Shown here: one piece after another, positions 10,392 through 21,746 of the stretch | How the letters are laid out: every line of letters starts with the position of its first letter | How positions within the stretch are numbered: the first letter of the stretch is position 1 | Origin: Blastobasis lacticolella | Taxonomy: Eukaryota > Arthropoda > Insecta > Lepidoptera > Blastobasidae | Assembly (NCBI GenBank): GCA_905147135.1 | Contig: LR990039.1 | Location: 33,291,708-33,355,707, forward strand | Length of the DNA stretch: 64,000 nucleotides | Direction of reading: 5' to 3' | The notes under the pieces: generated by a model | Databases searched by the model: none | What the model was told of the DNA's origin: nothing | What the model saw: the letters and a program-made list of their open reading frames with translations, nothing else | Made by a program: the position numbers and the translations under genes

Positions 10392-11410
10392 CTCGAAGCC
10401 GAAGCGAGCGCAATCAACACTTGGAATGGGGACATCGTCCACCCGCACGGTCAGAGTTGACCCGGATCCGCACCGCAATGAGAACTCCATCAGGTTGGTC
10501 TTTGCAATGTTTAGTTGCATTCCGTTTGCGCGCGACCACTCCGCCACCGTGTGTGTTACTGACTGAACATTGAGACCTAGTTCGCACTCGTCCTCCGCGT
10601 GAACGATTGCACAGATATCATCGGCGTACAAGTGGAAGTCTACGTAAGAAGAAGTAAAAGGCAGATCATTCATCATTAAAATGAAGATGCTGTTGCCAAC
10701 ATTTGAACCCTGGGGAACCGATCTATCGCCGATTATATCTGGTTCGGATCTACTGCTGCCTACATCGGTCACCTGTATTCGGTCAGACAGGAACGTTCTT
10801 ATAAGTTTAAGCGGAACGCCGCGTACGCCATAGTGGTCAAGTTTGGCGATGATCAGTTCATGGTCAACCAGGTCGAAGGCACGGGACATATCGAAAAACA
10901 CAGCCGCGACGCGTCTCCTCGCCTCCAGATGGCGCAGCACGGTGCGCTGCAGTAGCCGCGCCGCACCCGCCGTGGAGTGGCCCGCCTGGTAGGCATGCTG
11001 CTGTGGACACAGCGAGTTGTTGCTCGAGAGAAAGTCGGCGAGTCTAGAACAAATACCTACCTCAAAAATGTTTGATATCTCAACTCAGTTCTACTACCCT
11101 TACCCTTATAGACTGGAATGACATTTACGATTTTTAAGACGTCTGCATATTGCCCATTGCACATAGCTTCATTAAACACATCGCAAAGATAAGCCAAAAA
11201 TTCGCGAGGCAACATTTGTAACACATAGGTGGGAATATCGTAAATATCCCTTGTCTTTTTAGGTTTCATTTTCTTAATAATTTTAATTAGTTCGTCAATA
11301 GTGAATGGTTTTAAAAACATATTGCGGTGTACAGCCGGAACATGGTTGTGGAGCATTCGCATGGCAACAGCGATGTTCGGCCGCAGCGGCGTGTCCCGCA
11401 CTACCGACAC
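10392..11410 (-). pseudogene. LINE reverse transcriptase region
   Basis: Minus strand, several frames. The upstream block (11057-11410) has FTIDELIKIIKKMKPKKTRD and VIPVYKGKGS (RT domain entry). The downstream block (10392-10940) has AVFFDMSRAFDLVDH (motif A), RSVPQGSNVG (motif B) and FHLYADDICAIV (YADD, motif C with both catalytic Asp). Between them, near 10941-11056, the frame is lost and the usual 'NYRPIS...AFQ' stretch is disrupted. The catalytic residues remain but the protein is broken. Confidence 0.85.
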
Positions 11411-11443
11411 ATAGTAACTGTTGAGCGCACCCGCTAGGCGCTG

Positions 11444-11794
11444 TCACCCTGCCTCGCCCTTACCACCTACTGCATGTTGCAATACGTCCAATGCATTGAC
11501 CTGTGTAGTTTTGTTGGTTTCTGCCTTAATGAGATCCCATAATGCCCGGCCCGAATTATTACCATCTGCCATACGGTCATTCAAGAAATTCTTTCTGGTT
11601 CTAGCGAGTAGGCTATTATGTCTACTTTTGCAGGTTAAGTAGAGCTTTAATTCCTTGTTACAAGGCAAGTGTTGAACGTACATTGATACTAACTGTAAGA
11701 ATTCGCTAGACGATTTTGTTTCCTCATTGGACCATACCTGATATCTAGTACGACATTGTATTTTTTTAAGCCCACAAAAGTTGTTGAATATCAT
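11444..11794 (-). pseudogene. LINE ORF2 linker before the RT
   Basis: Minus-strand frame with YQVWSNEETK and LYLTCKSRHNSLLARTRKNF. In jockey-type elements a Trp-containing block and an Arg/Lys-rich 'Y...R..YN.L' stretch separate endonuclease and RT. It is in the correct order and orientation with the downstream RT and is part of the same element. Confidence 0.6.
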
Positions 11795-11923
11795 TGTGAA
11801 TGTCTCTAATATATTATTGTTTACCCTCCCTTAGCTCCATCATAGTCGGGTAAAAAGTATCAGTTCTAGTATAGTATTCGCGGAAGTTGCATGGTTCAAT
11901 TTCTTTAGATATTACTGACTAGC

Positions 11924-12130
11924 GGCCCGCCCCGGCTTCGCACGGGTAGTAAACCTTAACAAATTATACACCTGAACCTTCGTCATGAATCACGTTGTCT
12001 AAAACCGCACTATGTAGTCTGTGTGTGAATACCGCATGAAAATCCGTTTAGTAGTTCTTGAGTTTATCGCGTACAGACTGACAGTAAGACACGCCGTGGG
12101 ACTTCGTGTTTATAATATGAAGTAATTATA
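11924..12130 (+). repeat. Dispersed repeat with CCCGGCTTCGCACGGGT
   Basis: CCCGCCCCGGCTTCGCACGG followed by GTAAACC, AACCTTCGTCATGAATCAC, AAAATCCGTTTAGTAGTTC and a GACAGAC-like end. This word order is widespread in insect genomes as a non-coding interspersed repeat. It abuts the 5' end of the LINE. No coding capacity. Confidence 0.6.
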
Positions 12131-12734
12131 TTATACTTAAGTATGTACTGAGTAGTGTCCCGTTACAAACAGGACACCATATTACGATCACAAAAGTTCC
12201 AACCGTCTCCTCAACCATTTTAGAGGGAAGGGGGCGACCCGGCTCCTGACGGCCGTATTTCTTGACATTGACTCCCCTCCCGTACGTACCCCGTGCTGCC
12301 TAGATAGCCGAGCGGACTGAGCGGCGAACACGCGACTTTTTTCTAATATTCACATTTTTAAACCCGTGATATCTTTCGAATGGAATGTCTGAATTGAATA
12401 ATTCAAAAAGTTATGTAGAGGTATTGAAGTAGTCGTGAATATGAAGTAATTGATTTTGATAAGGATTAATACCAAGGTACAAATAAAGAGCGTCGTTTAG
12501 CGGCGGCATTTCAATTAAATTTTCAAAATAAAAGAACACTTATTGTGACATAACTATAATAGTTAGACATATACTGTCGCGACACTTTTTGTAGATAATG
12601 ATGTGTTCTGCAAAGTCGTAGTACATTATTTTGTTCTATCATCAATAGTTTTCGCAGCGCACGCGATGTAAGGAATTTTTTGGGTATTTTTCTACACCTT
12701 CGGTTACATTGTTCAAATTTTACCAAGGATCCCT
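12131..12734. other. No feature recognised
   Basis: GCCTAGATAGCCGAGCGGAC near 12298 looks like a polymerase III A-box, but no B-box follows at the expected distance. Confidence 0.45.
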
Positions 12735-12985
12735 AATTTTTTTCAAAATGAAATATAGCCTATGTCAAATTGGAAGAATGTAGCATTCTATTGGTGAAAG
12801 AATTTTTTAAATCGGCCCAGTACTTTTTGAGCCTATTCATTACAAACATACAAACATACAAAAATAGGTACAAAGCTTTCCTCTTTATAATATTAGTGTA
12901 GATGTTATACTTTTTAGTTAAAATTTGGAATGACTTACCATGGTCTACAGATGGTGAATCTATGGTCACCTGTCAGAAGTAAATA
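12735..12985 (+). repeat. Dispersed repeat fragment
   Basis: AAATATAGCCTATGTC, TTCTATTGGTGAAAGAATTT, AAATCGGCCCAGTACTTTT and TTATAATATTAGTGTAGATG follow in the order of a common insect interspersed repeat. The last ~85 bp match 8576-8652. Confidence 0.5.
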
Positions 12986-13027
12986 TCCAAGGAAAAAATA
13001 CGTTTTCAATGATTTTAAAGTAAAATT

Positions 13028-13340
13028 ATGTCTTCTTCCGAGGATGAAGACATGTTGGCCGTGCTGCAGATGGTTAATATGCAAAGATGTAGACGACCCC
13101 GACGTAAATATAGGGTGCACCCTATATGGAATACCGGTGAAAAAAATAGACTTTACCAGTTGATGGTAAACCTGGAAATGTATCCGGACCGTTTTCAGTA
13201 GGTTTTCAGGATGTCACCATTATGTTATAATCAAATATTACCCGAGCCAGATCAAAGTTACAAAAACGGCACACAAATTGTAGGTCACCCATCAGTCCGG
13301 AAGAGAGACTGCTCATTACTTTGAGGTGTGATTTTAAATG
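13028..13340 (+). pseudogene. PIF/Harbinger transposase N-terminal fragment
   Basis: ATG at 13028 opens 57 codons to a TAG at 13199-13201. An acidic start is followed by RRPRRKYRVHPIW, then LYQLMVNLEMYPDRF. After a frameshift come FRMSPLCYNQIL and then, in a third frame, PISPEERLLITLR. The order R(R/K)Y-VHP, FRM(S/T)P, ISPEERL-LTLR is the N-terminal signature of PIF/Harbinger nucleases. The downstream DDE catalytic part is missing. A further open stretch at about 13488-13626 (with PYDYNRSDYSKRNVRDKIR) may belong to it, but I do not recognise that part. Confidence 0.75.
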
Positions 13341-13654
13341 CCTTTATTACGTATCAAAATATTTGTGATCCCAAGATGAAACAGAGTGGTGACTATAGAA
13401 TAATATGGAGCTCCATCCAATGGCAATGTCAATGTAGCATTGACAATAATATAAATTAAATAATCATCGCGGCGTCATTATGATGATGTTGACTTCAATA
13501 TAATGTTTTATGAGCTTGTTGAAAAACAACCTGCACCATACGATTATAATCGATCAGATTACTCTAAACGGAACGTGAGAGACAAGATACGGATAATGAT
13601 GGTAAGGGAATTAAACGGCAAATTATAATACATGGGGATAAAAATGTCTGACCA

Positions 13655-13868
13655 TGCCAGCCCGCTAGGCACGGAAGGAGAGTTCAACCCACGAAGCGAT
13701 GGCTAGACGTCGATTAGAACGACATGCGTGCCAACAAACTCACCACCAAGGATACCGAAGACCGAGCGAAGTGGACCAAGAGGAGTAGGAAGGCGGACTC
13801 CGAGCCCTCGCGTACCGCGCGAGAGCGCAACCGAAATTAAACACCAAGACGATGATAATGATGATCAT
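13655..13868 (+). pseudogene. LINE C-terminal fragment with GAT-rich tail
   Basis: The reading with one stop includes KRWLDVD, MRANKLTTKDTEDRAKW, SRKADSEPSRTARERN and then a stop. It is followed by GATGATAATGATGATC, a microsatellite tail. This is the 3' end of an endonuclease/RT LINE, related to 2761-2970 on the opposite strand. Only about 70 codons and the tail survive. Confidence 0.65.
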
Positions 13869-13904
13869 GGCGTCAAATCCTGTTTGTGCTCTCGCACGCG
13901 AGTA

Positions 13905-14030
13905 CCCGGGGTCCGCTTTGACTATGATCCAAGATTTAGCAGATCAGGCAATTACAGTGGAACGACTGCCACCTGACCTCCATGAGCCTGGTAATAGGGC
14001 AACTTGACATGGTTGTACAGTCACTTTTTA
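13905..14030 (-). repeat. SINE/LINE tail fragment
   Basis: The minus strand matches the 3' half of the SINE at 32734-33062: CATGTCAAGTTGCCCTATTA, then GAGGTCAGGTGGCAGTCG, then TGATCTGCTAAATCTTGGAT. The tRNA-like head is absent. Confidence 0.65.
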
Positions 14031-16059
14031 CGCCTGCGTGTGAACAGACAGTCGAGAAGACATATGGTCAATAATCATGCGAGTCGTTTAAAATAACGCG
14101 CGTAAAAGCGTCAAAAAAGCTCTCGTGCAAACGTTGCCTAACTCACAATCTTTCGTGAATCTCTCGTGCGAACGTTGCCTAATTTGAAAAACCAGAATAG
14201 CACCACCGGTTTTCTTTGTTGACACCGTGACGTGGCACTGCGCGCTGCGCCGCGCAGTGTCCTGCACTGCATGAGTGGAGCTCGGGCCTAACAGATTTGA
14301 TTCACAATAAAATGGACGAATTTCGACACATGTTGGAAGGAAAATTGTCGAGATACTAGCCGGCCGTCACAATTTAGGTACGTAATGTATGGTGGTGTAA
14401 ATCCTTCCGAGAGAAAACAAAGGTAAATTTTAGGATTGGTTCACAGGTCGGCACTATGTTAAAAAAAAAAATGTGTTATTTAATTAGAAAAAAGGTGCTT
14501 CTGATGGTATAATCTTTGGGTTCTAATGTAGTTAACACATTATTTATGTCTCCTACCTAACAGTACTACTCATGTAGATTTGCCGAGTAATTAACATTTT
14601 ACGTAGTTACAACATTAAACATGTAAGTACTTACCCAATGAATCACTTATTATTTTTGAGTTTGTAAGTTTGTAAACTGCAAAAAGCTTTTCTTAGAAAA
14701 TATAAATAAGTCAATGTCTGAAAATAATTTGTTAACGTCTTTGGGAGGCGCACAACCAAGCTGTTTGCTGCGTAGTTGGTTCGCGCCGGCGGAACAGACA
14801 ACAATACTGAGTGACGGGACCTTTATGTAGTCGCGCATAGTTTTAACATAGTATTTACTATTTCAGGACTGTCAATAATAGCAGATACTGTATTATAAAG
14901 AAGTGCCATATCCTTAACAATGCGCTGACTTTTCAGAGTTAGCAAGTTATGTGTTTGACATGATAGTACGTAGTCATCATTAGGTATGCGATATTCGTAA
15001 TGTATTAAGGATATTTCATAAATAGCCTGATAGATGTAGTAAAGAAAAACTCACCAGTCACAGATCCATACATATCAAGCATTCAACAAAGGCTTCATGG
15101 TGTAACACATGCATCACTAAATAAGTCTGCCCCTAGTCTAGCATCAGCTAGACAAGCTATTAGAATGTTATTTCCCCTCACAATCGTTGCAGTTACTGCT
15201 ACCCGTGAGATGATTTCTAAATTCAACACTACAAGACGAGGAGGCTGGTTTTGTATAAAAAAAACTGTGGACAACTGCAATAAATTCTTGAATGGGAAAA
15301 TGGAGGATGAGATTGCCCAAAAATAGTATTTTACTCAATCTTTAGCATTTACAAAGAAGACCAAGGCATTTTCAGCATGATAACAAACAAAACAGTATGG
15401 AATATTTGTGGAGCAATAGGTTAAAGTTTCATAAAACCAGAAGGAACATATACTCCCGTTTCCTTCGAGCTCGTCAAAGTGAATATGTATTCCAAAATAT
15501 CATGCGCCAACCAGACAGGCATGCTTCCTGGAGTTTATAATCAAATGGCAACTTCAACCGTTCCAGCATTTAGTGTACTTTGTGTTCACTTGTTCGATTC
15601 AGACTTCGTCGAACACATCGGAAAGGAGGACACAGAAACCTGACCTCAATATTAGAAGACTTGCATGAGCAATTAAAGAAAATGGATGGGAAAGCGTATG
15701 GTAGAATATCGTTGACATGACTTTAGACGAACATGGCAGTCCTTATCAATTAGTCATTCAACGAACTAGAAAGAATTGTTTGGGAAGGTTCAGAAAATAA
15801 AAGTTTAATGATTGATTTTATCGTCTGATCATTCTGACATGCGCACCGCGCCGCAATGCCTGTCCGCGCGTTGGGGAAATTTAAACAAAAATTATTACAA
15901 GAGTTGCCTGTATTAAATTAACCAGCAGATACTCAAACACGTAATTCAATGGTTGCTTCGTATGAAAATACCCAACTCATTGCCCACAACTTTTAAAAGT
16001 GTCATATGATAATTGTATACATTTAGATATAAAGTAGCACGAGTTCATATAATAAGTAA
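14031..16059. other. No gene recognised
   Basis: A GC hairpin lies at 14233-14262 (GGCACTGCGCG against CGCGCAGTGTCC). The CCGGCCGTCAC repeat lies at 14330-14382. The 15095-15830 interval reads as decayed coding sequence of unknown type, with frames of at most 61 codons. Confidence 0.45.
14330..14382 (+). repeat. Dispersed repeat, CCGGCCGTCAC family
   Basis: Second copy of the 7445-7490 repeat: TTGTCGAGATACTAGCC then GGCCGTCACAATTTAGG. Confidence 0.6.
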
Positions 16060-16340
16060 TTACTTGCCACAATCAGTTACTGGTTTCGTGAATTTAAACG
16101 TGGACAGAGCGACCTTAATGATGACCGCAGACCAGGGCGACCGCCAACGGCATGCACAGATGTAACATTACCAAGCGTTAAATAAACTGAGGGTTGGATC
16201 CCAGGCAGTGTCAACCATTTTACATAATCACCTTAAAGTCATTCTCTTGCATAGGACATACATAAATTTGTCGAAGGTTTATCACCGCAGGTGACTTACA
16301 TGGTGACATCCGACGAATCCTGGATATACAGTTAGGACCC
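16060..16340 (+). pseudogene. Mariner transposase remnant
   Basis: WFREFKRGQSDLNDDRRPGR followed by PPTACTD (16081 onward) is the second helix-turn-helix block of a Tc1/mariner transposase. Then come VSTILHNHL in a shifted frame (16208-16234) and VTSDESWIYS near 16300-16335, the DES/GDESW block carrying one catalytic Asp. The distance between blocks is far shorter than in an intact transposase, so it is internally deleted as well as frameshifted. The C-terminal part is absent. It belongs to a different lineage from 49961-50763. Confidence 0.75.
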
Positions 16341-16937
16341 GCTTAAAAAAAAAAGTTAAAAAAATAATGTTTTTGGTTTACAAATATTACATTGAATATT
16401 TGTAGGCATAATCAGATGACATTAAGCTAACTGGTACCGTGCCATAGGAAAACGGGAATTTCATAGGTAAAAACCTACAATAGGTAAAAACATACTGTCT
16501 CAATGATAAAAACAGACGGTGTTATAAAAATATTTTTGACATGAGCCTTGTATAGTTTTATACAGGGTTTATTCAGACCAGATCCCAATGGACCCCTCTT
16601 GCAAACTACCAAGTCTGGTCCGGCGAGGAAGGCATCCCAATGCAAATATTCAAATGGGTTTGGCAGACTCGGCGGATGGCCTAGGGCGACGGTAGAGGGC
16701 GTATAGCTTCCGTCGGCTAGACACATCATCTGATCTATCCGGTTTTCCGTATACCGAACGAAGGAGTGTGCACGTGCGTCTGTGCGAACGTTGGTGCATC
16801 TTAATATATCCGCGTCCGATTACTTATTTAGACTAGAGAACAAAAATAATTCAAACAGTTTAGCGGGTATTTATAAACAAGATGAAGAACTTCAATGCAA
16901 TAGTAAATAAAAGTTTATATACAACGCGCACATTCAT
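16341..16937. other. No feature recognised
   Basis: A minus-strand frame at 16475-16729 has no recognisable domain. Confidence 0.5.
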
Positions 16938-17078
16938 TTACGCTTTCCGATAAGAATTTTAAAACCAAATATCGATTCACGAAGGAGTGCGGCAGGTAAG
17001 TAATATATTAAACAAATATGACATTTAAAAAAACAGAAGAACATGTGGAGTGTCATCCGATTTGCAGGTGCTCACTGA
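16938..17078 (+). repeat. Direct repeat, first copy
   Basis: TTTACGCTTTCCGATAAGAA, ATTTTAAAACCAAATATCGA and TGGAGTGTCATCCGATTTGC match 17735-17868 in the same order and orientation, with one ~5 bp gap. Origin unknown. Confidence 0.75.
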
Positions 17079-17580
17079 CAGAAGCGAGCAATCTATACCT
17101 GATATTTGCCGAGGACTAGCAGTTTTAAGAAGTAACTGCCACCAAACCGTACTCTATTTTCGAAATCAAGTGGGTAATAATTTTTATGGGTTATGTACAA
17201 TAAAAATAGTATAATACAATAAAATCAGACAGTACTGCATTTACTTATTTAATTGTGTCTAAGACATTTGCTACAAATAAAATATTATTGACACAAGCCC
17301 AACATTTTTCGACAGAAATCTAAAGCAACCACAAAAGCACATAAATTGAAAGAAAAAAGCACCAAAACTTAATTAAAGGTGCTCCATGGTGGCAAGGAAT
17401 ATACAATTACACATGCCAGCGCTATATATAGCGCTACATAAGCTGTATCGCTGAACCACGTGTTGTGTCGATTTTCGTTTTCCTTTACATACAATGGAAT
17501 ATTTCAATTATTTTGATTCGGTTGACCAGTAGAGGAGGAAGAAGAGTATGACAATGTACAATGACAAGAGTATTTACGCT
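17079..17580. other. No feature recognised
   Basis: AT-rich. GCGCTATATATAGCGC at 17420-17435 is a perfect 16 bp palindrome. Confidence 0.5.
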
Positions 17581-17724
17581 TCATCATATCAGCCAGAAGA
17601 CGCCCACTGCTGGGCATAGGCCTCCCCCAGAGATCTCCACAAATACCGGTCCTGTGCTTTAAGCATCCTGCTGGTACCTGCGATCCTTACCAGGTCGTCG
17701 GTCCACCTTGTAGGAGGCCTACCC
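17581..17724 (-). pseudogene. RTE-like LINE 3' fragment
   Basis: The minus strand encodes GRPPTRWTDDLVRIAGTSR, then GEAYAQQWASSG and a stop, followed by TCTGGCTGATATGATGA. This is nearly identical to the C-terminus of the long reverse transcriptase at 61297-62755 and is the same family with a severe 5' truncation (about 145 bp). The homology ends just before the second copy of the 16938/17735 direct repeat. Confidence 0.9.
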
Positions 17725-17734
17725 TCGCTTACCG

Positions 17735-17868
17735 CTTTACGCTTACCGATAAGGATTTTAAAACCAAAGATCGATTTACAAAAGTGTACGCCAGGAAAGG
17801 TTAAACAAAGACGATATTTAAAAGACAGGAGAGGATGTGGAGTGTCACCTGATTTGCAGGTGCTTAAT
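17735..17868 (+). repeat. Direct repeat, second copy
   Basis: Second copy of the 16938-17078 segment, beginning TTTACGCTTACCGATAAGG. The LINE 3' fragment lies immediately to its left. Confidence 0.75.
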
Positions 17869-18489
17869 GCGTTGAGGACTTCGGCTCGACAACAAGTCAT
17901 AATGGTCTAATATCCGACCCTAGAATATCTTCCCCCCTCTGTTATTAAGAAAATCGTGCATTATACAATCGTGCATTAAATTTTGGTGAAAATTAATAAA
18001 TTAATAATCATACATTTATTTTATGATTGTTCGTCTATATTTCCTTGCTGACCAAGTTATGCCTAGCAACATAGGGAAAAGAAATACCTTAATTTGACAT
18101 ATAACTTGATTAAATAGCAGATAAGGGCGTCTAAAATGTCTCCATGGCAACCCCATAGAAGGATTTGTATTCAGTTCCCATGTATGTTGCGTATCGGAAT
18201 AAACGTTTTATCTATCTATTCAAAGACCAGAGAGAGAGTAGGAAACCGATATTTTTATTTTCTTAATTGATTCATTCGTATAATGCACGATTTTTGTAAT
18301 AACAGACGAGGAAGGATGATACTATGGCCGGATCTACTTCTATATTCGGCGATTTAATAGATTTAATAGATAGAATAGGTAACGACAAAAGCTTAAAAAG
18401 TTACGGCACGCAGCAAAAACCTCACTAGACACTAAATACACTTTTAAAATAATACACCAAAGCGTCTGATCAATCTGTGGAAAGCTGGA
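17869..18489. other. No feature recognised
   Basis: Short frames only. TCGTGCATTATACAATCGTG (17955-17974) is a short direct repeat. Confidence 0.5.
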
Positions 18490-19100
18490 CTTATATAACT
18501 ATTGCTGAGTATCGAAAATCCAGATATCCTTGCATGCTGTGAGACGTGGTGTAAAAACACGAGATCGTATGTGTTAGGTTATGTGGGTTTGAACTCGCAA
18601 ACTAATTCTGCCGCACGAACATAGCTGATGGTGGCATTGTCCTATACACACGGGCCGATATTAAGTACAGACTACGAATCGATCTACAAAGTCTAGCCGT
18701 TCAATATCATATTGAGTTATATGCTATCGAAATATTGTACAAAGATTTTGTAATAATTGTAATGTATCGCACAGGTGATGGATATTGGGATATTTGAAAT
18801 TTATAAAGACAAATTAGAATTATTATTAAGCAAATTAGTCGACAAAAATAAAAGGTTTCTACTAGTTGGCCACCAAAATGAGGATTCGTGTCCGACTATT
18901 CACTAAGGAAACATGTAGATGAGATTCTGCATTGTTATGGGTGTTTAAATTGTGTTCAATTCCCTACCCGTGTGTCCGCGGAGAGTACCTCGCAACGGTA
19001 GCAACTACACGGCGGCGCCCATACACACCGTCATTAGTGACCACGACACGCAGTTATTCACACTTACCACAGACCAGCCACTCCATAGAAAACACATTGA
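18490..19100 (+). pseudogene. Jockey-type LINE endonuclease fragment
   Basis: Frame-broken reading in order: NPDILACCETWCKN (the 'PD...ETW' block with catalytic Glu), YVGLNSQTN, DGGIVLYTRADIKYR, VMYRTGDG, KRFLLVGHQN (where 'GDFN' is expected), VDEILHCYGCLNCVQF then PTRVS, and SDHDTQLF (the SDH block with catalytic His). The order and spacing fit an apurinic-like endonuclease of a jockey-type LINE. Several stops and frame changes are present. The RT fragment at 23230-24430, same strand, could be the rest of the same element. Confidence 0.75.
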
Positions 19101-20065
19101 CATAATCGTTAAAACACTTTTAATATGGCAACAATTTGTATGTAAGTTTATGTGTTGATATATGTCCGTTTCTTTTTTGTTGATGTTGTGTTGTGACGTT
19201 TCTAGTTACTTATAATAAATTAGTTATTTATTATTTTATTTTATTTAAAAGAATGTTCGGTGATGAATGCTTATCGTTATTTTATTTTGACATTGCTAAT
19301 TATAAATTGGATTTAGTTGACATTAATGAAATTGAGAATGAAAGGGCATGGCTAAAAAGACATAGCTAAAAACCCAGAATCGGCAGCAACGAAATTAATA
19401 AAAATGGATTCACTATAGTAAACTCATTATGTTTTTAAAAAATTTGCCTCTTAAACCATGTAATATAGAAGTTATTATACTGTATGAGAATCGTACCGCC
19501 ATTAATTTTTCTTTACTTTTATTTTATTACTATTACTTTATTTAATGATAATAATGGTGTACACCTTAAATTTATTAATAAATAACAAAGTATAAATATC
19601 ATATAATTATAAACTAAACAATTGGGCAAATGTGTCCTGCGCGCGCAGTAGTGCAGCAGCTTTTGATTGTCATTACAACCAATACAATTAAGAAAATATA
19701 AATTTGTATAATACAATATAATGGTGAACACAAAGTGATTTTCGTGTATATAAAAACATAATGTGTATATTCTATGTGTGCGCGTGGTGCTTATAGGTAT
19801 GAAAAACAGTCACCAGCCTATACCCACCAGCTTTTGAAAGCTGTTGAATTTCGTACATAGCAACTTTTGAGAATCTTGGATTTCTTGGGTGGTTTGTGCA
19901 TTGTTTTGTATAGTTTAGTAATCTCTTGAGAACCTTTATTCTTTGTGTAGTCAAAATGGTGTAGTTGACACATATGTTTGTAAAGTTTTTTTACAAGCTT
20001 GTATTGTTGTTTTGTTTTCCCTAATATTTTTTAATATTAATTATTTGTGTGTGTTTACTTTAATC
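19101..20065. other. Spacer; possible 5' part of the RLE LINE
   Basis: AT-rich. A 38-codon frame from an ATG near 19252 is unassigned. The frame of the following element extends upstream to 19943, but its first 41 codons are hydrophobic and atypical, so 20066 is preferred as the start. Confidence 0.45.
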
Positions 20066-21211
20066 ATGAGTGGCTCCTCTGCTCCTTCATTGAAGTGCCC
20101 ACATTGCGCGGACTCCCTTCGATCCTTTTCACCACATGGCCTGAAGATACATATAGGCCGGATGCATAAAAATTTACCGGCAACACAATCACCCCTAGTT
20201 GATGCGGTAAGTCAGCATTTGCCTTCTGATATAGATATAGGTGCGCTGAGGAATCTTGGGACTCTTAAGCGCTCTGTGCGTGTTTTGCGTCATATTCCTA
20301 AGGGGGCTCGCAGTCTTGCTGCCGGTAGGTTGTGCAATTTAATTGATGAGTGTATTGAACTCAATGGGGTGAAAGAATGGAGTGCCCTATTAACTTTTGC
20401 GTACACGGGTTTGAAGTCTCCAGAGGCTTCAGGCCCGGGTACTCTCACCACAAAGGTTAAGGTTAACATCCAAAACAGTGGTTTACGTTGTTTTGTGGAT
20501 GGCCTCGGTGGCAATCAGTCGCCCACCACAGTGGAGAGGAGGATAGAGTCAAAGGTATATGAAGGTGACCTGAGGGGAGCGGTTAGGTTATTAATGTCTA
20601 ATGATACAGTAGCCCCCCCAGGGCCTGATACTCTTGCCTCCCTTCGAGCAAAGCATCCGGCACCTTCCCGTCCACTTGATTTTCCGTTGTGCCCTGACCG
20701 TTCGGTGTCGGCATTAAAAGTAAAGACGGAGGATATCGTGCAGGCCCTAAACACTTTCTATAGTGGATCTGCGGCGGGTTTGGATGGAATCTGTCCGGTT
20801 CATTTGAAGGAGCTGACTTCGCCTGCAGCTGGCGATAGCGGACATCGTTTAAAGGATAGTTTGGCAAGGTTGTGCAATTTTTTATTTAGTGGCCAAGTGA
20901 ATTCGGAAGTTTGTCCCTACCTCTACGGGGCAGCGTTATGTGCTTTGTCTAAAAAGGATGGGGGTCTAAGGCCAATAGCGATCGGGAATACTTTACGGCG
21001 TTTAGCGGCTAAGCTGGGATGTTACGCAGTCAAGGAGGAGATGGCCGTCTATCTTAGGCCTCATCAACTGGGTTTCGGGACGCGCTTGGGGTGCGAGGCG
21101 GCAATTCATGCAGTGCGCGCTTTTGCAATGGATCCTAAGAGCGCAGACAGCGTTATAGTTAAGCTCGATATTAAAAATGCTTTTAATTTGAGCTCTCTTG
21201 AGCGTAGTTAG
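20066..21211 (+). pseudogene. RLE LINE ORF, N-terminal segment
   Basis: Starts at ATG 20066 (residue 1). C2H2 finger at C11, C14, H29, H34 for presumed nucleic-acid binding. A domain of unknown role follows (residues ~45-200), then RT entry with KDGGLRPIAIGNTLRRLAA (finger region), LRPHQLGFGTRLG, and motif A VKLDIKNAFN (residues ~365-374) with the first catalytic Asp. The frame ends a few codons after motif A because of a single-base change. The middle segment continues in the next frame. Confidence 0.85.
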
Positions 21212-21746
21212 AGAGAGGCTGCCTTCTCTGTATCCTTTTTTTCATCAGCTCTATCACTCCCCTTCTAATCTTTTCTATGACGAGACTCTTCTTCTGTCCC
21301 AGGTTGGCGCGCAGCAAGGCGATCCGCTTGGTCCCCTGGCTTTCTGTCTTGCTATTCAAAAAGCTATTTCAGACCTAAAATCCCCCTTAAGTGTATGGTA
21401 CCTGGATGATGGTACACTTGGAGGACGACCTGATGTAGTACAGCAAGATTTAAATGTCTTACTACCGCACTTGCGTAGACTGGGGCTAGAGGTTAATACC
21501 GGTAAGTGCGAATTCTTCTCCTGCGGTGAGGAGTCTCGTGCTTCCTTTTCTCTTTTTTCTTCCTTGCTGCCAGGCCTCAGGGAAATATCTTCATCATCAT
21601 TTAATCTTCTAGGGTCGCCTATTTTTTCTGAGGCCATTCCTGAAGCTTTCGAAGTTAGAAGGCAGCTTCTCCTCGTCGCTCGCGGACGACTTAAAAATCT
21701 GTCAGCCCACGTTGCCCTGGTTTTACCTGTGTTTCGCAGTACCTAA
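21198..21746 (+). pseudogene. RLE LINE ORF, middle segment (RT palm)
   Basis: Continues the RT: LPSLYPFFHQLYHSPS, motif B GAQQGDPLGP, and motif C VWYLDDGTLGG (Y-x-DD box with both catalytic Asp), then LEVNTGKCEF (motif D region). YLDD is unusual, since most LINEs have (F/Y)ADD. The frame begins without an ATG, which shows it is a continuation, and ends at a stop at 21744-21746 where the third segment already overlaps. Confidence 0.85.

Larger units (their letters stand above)
9105..11925 (-). mobile_element. Jockey/CR1-type LINE, interrupted and decayed
   Basis: A minus-strand non-LTR retrotransposon. From 5' to 3' it holds the linker before the reverse transcriptase (11444-11794), RT parts (10392-11410), the ORF2 C-terminus (9571-10036), a ~450 bp AT-rich 3' UTR, and a terminal TAAATGAATATGAATATGA repeat near 9110-9130. 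Frameshifts and stops break ORF2. A poly-A retroelement (10040-10391) is inserted within it. The upstream end meets another repeat near 11924, so it is 5'-truncated without endonuclease. The exact clade is uncertain. Confidence 0.8.
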
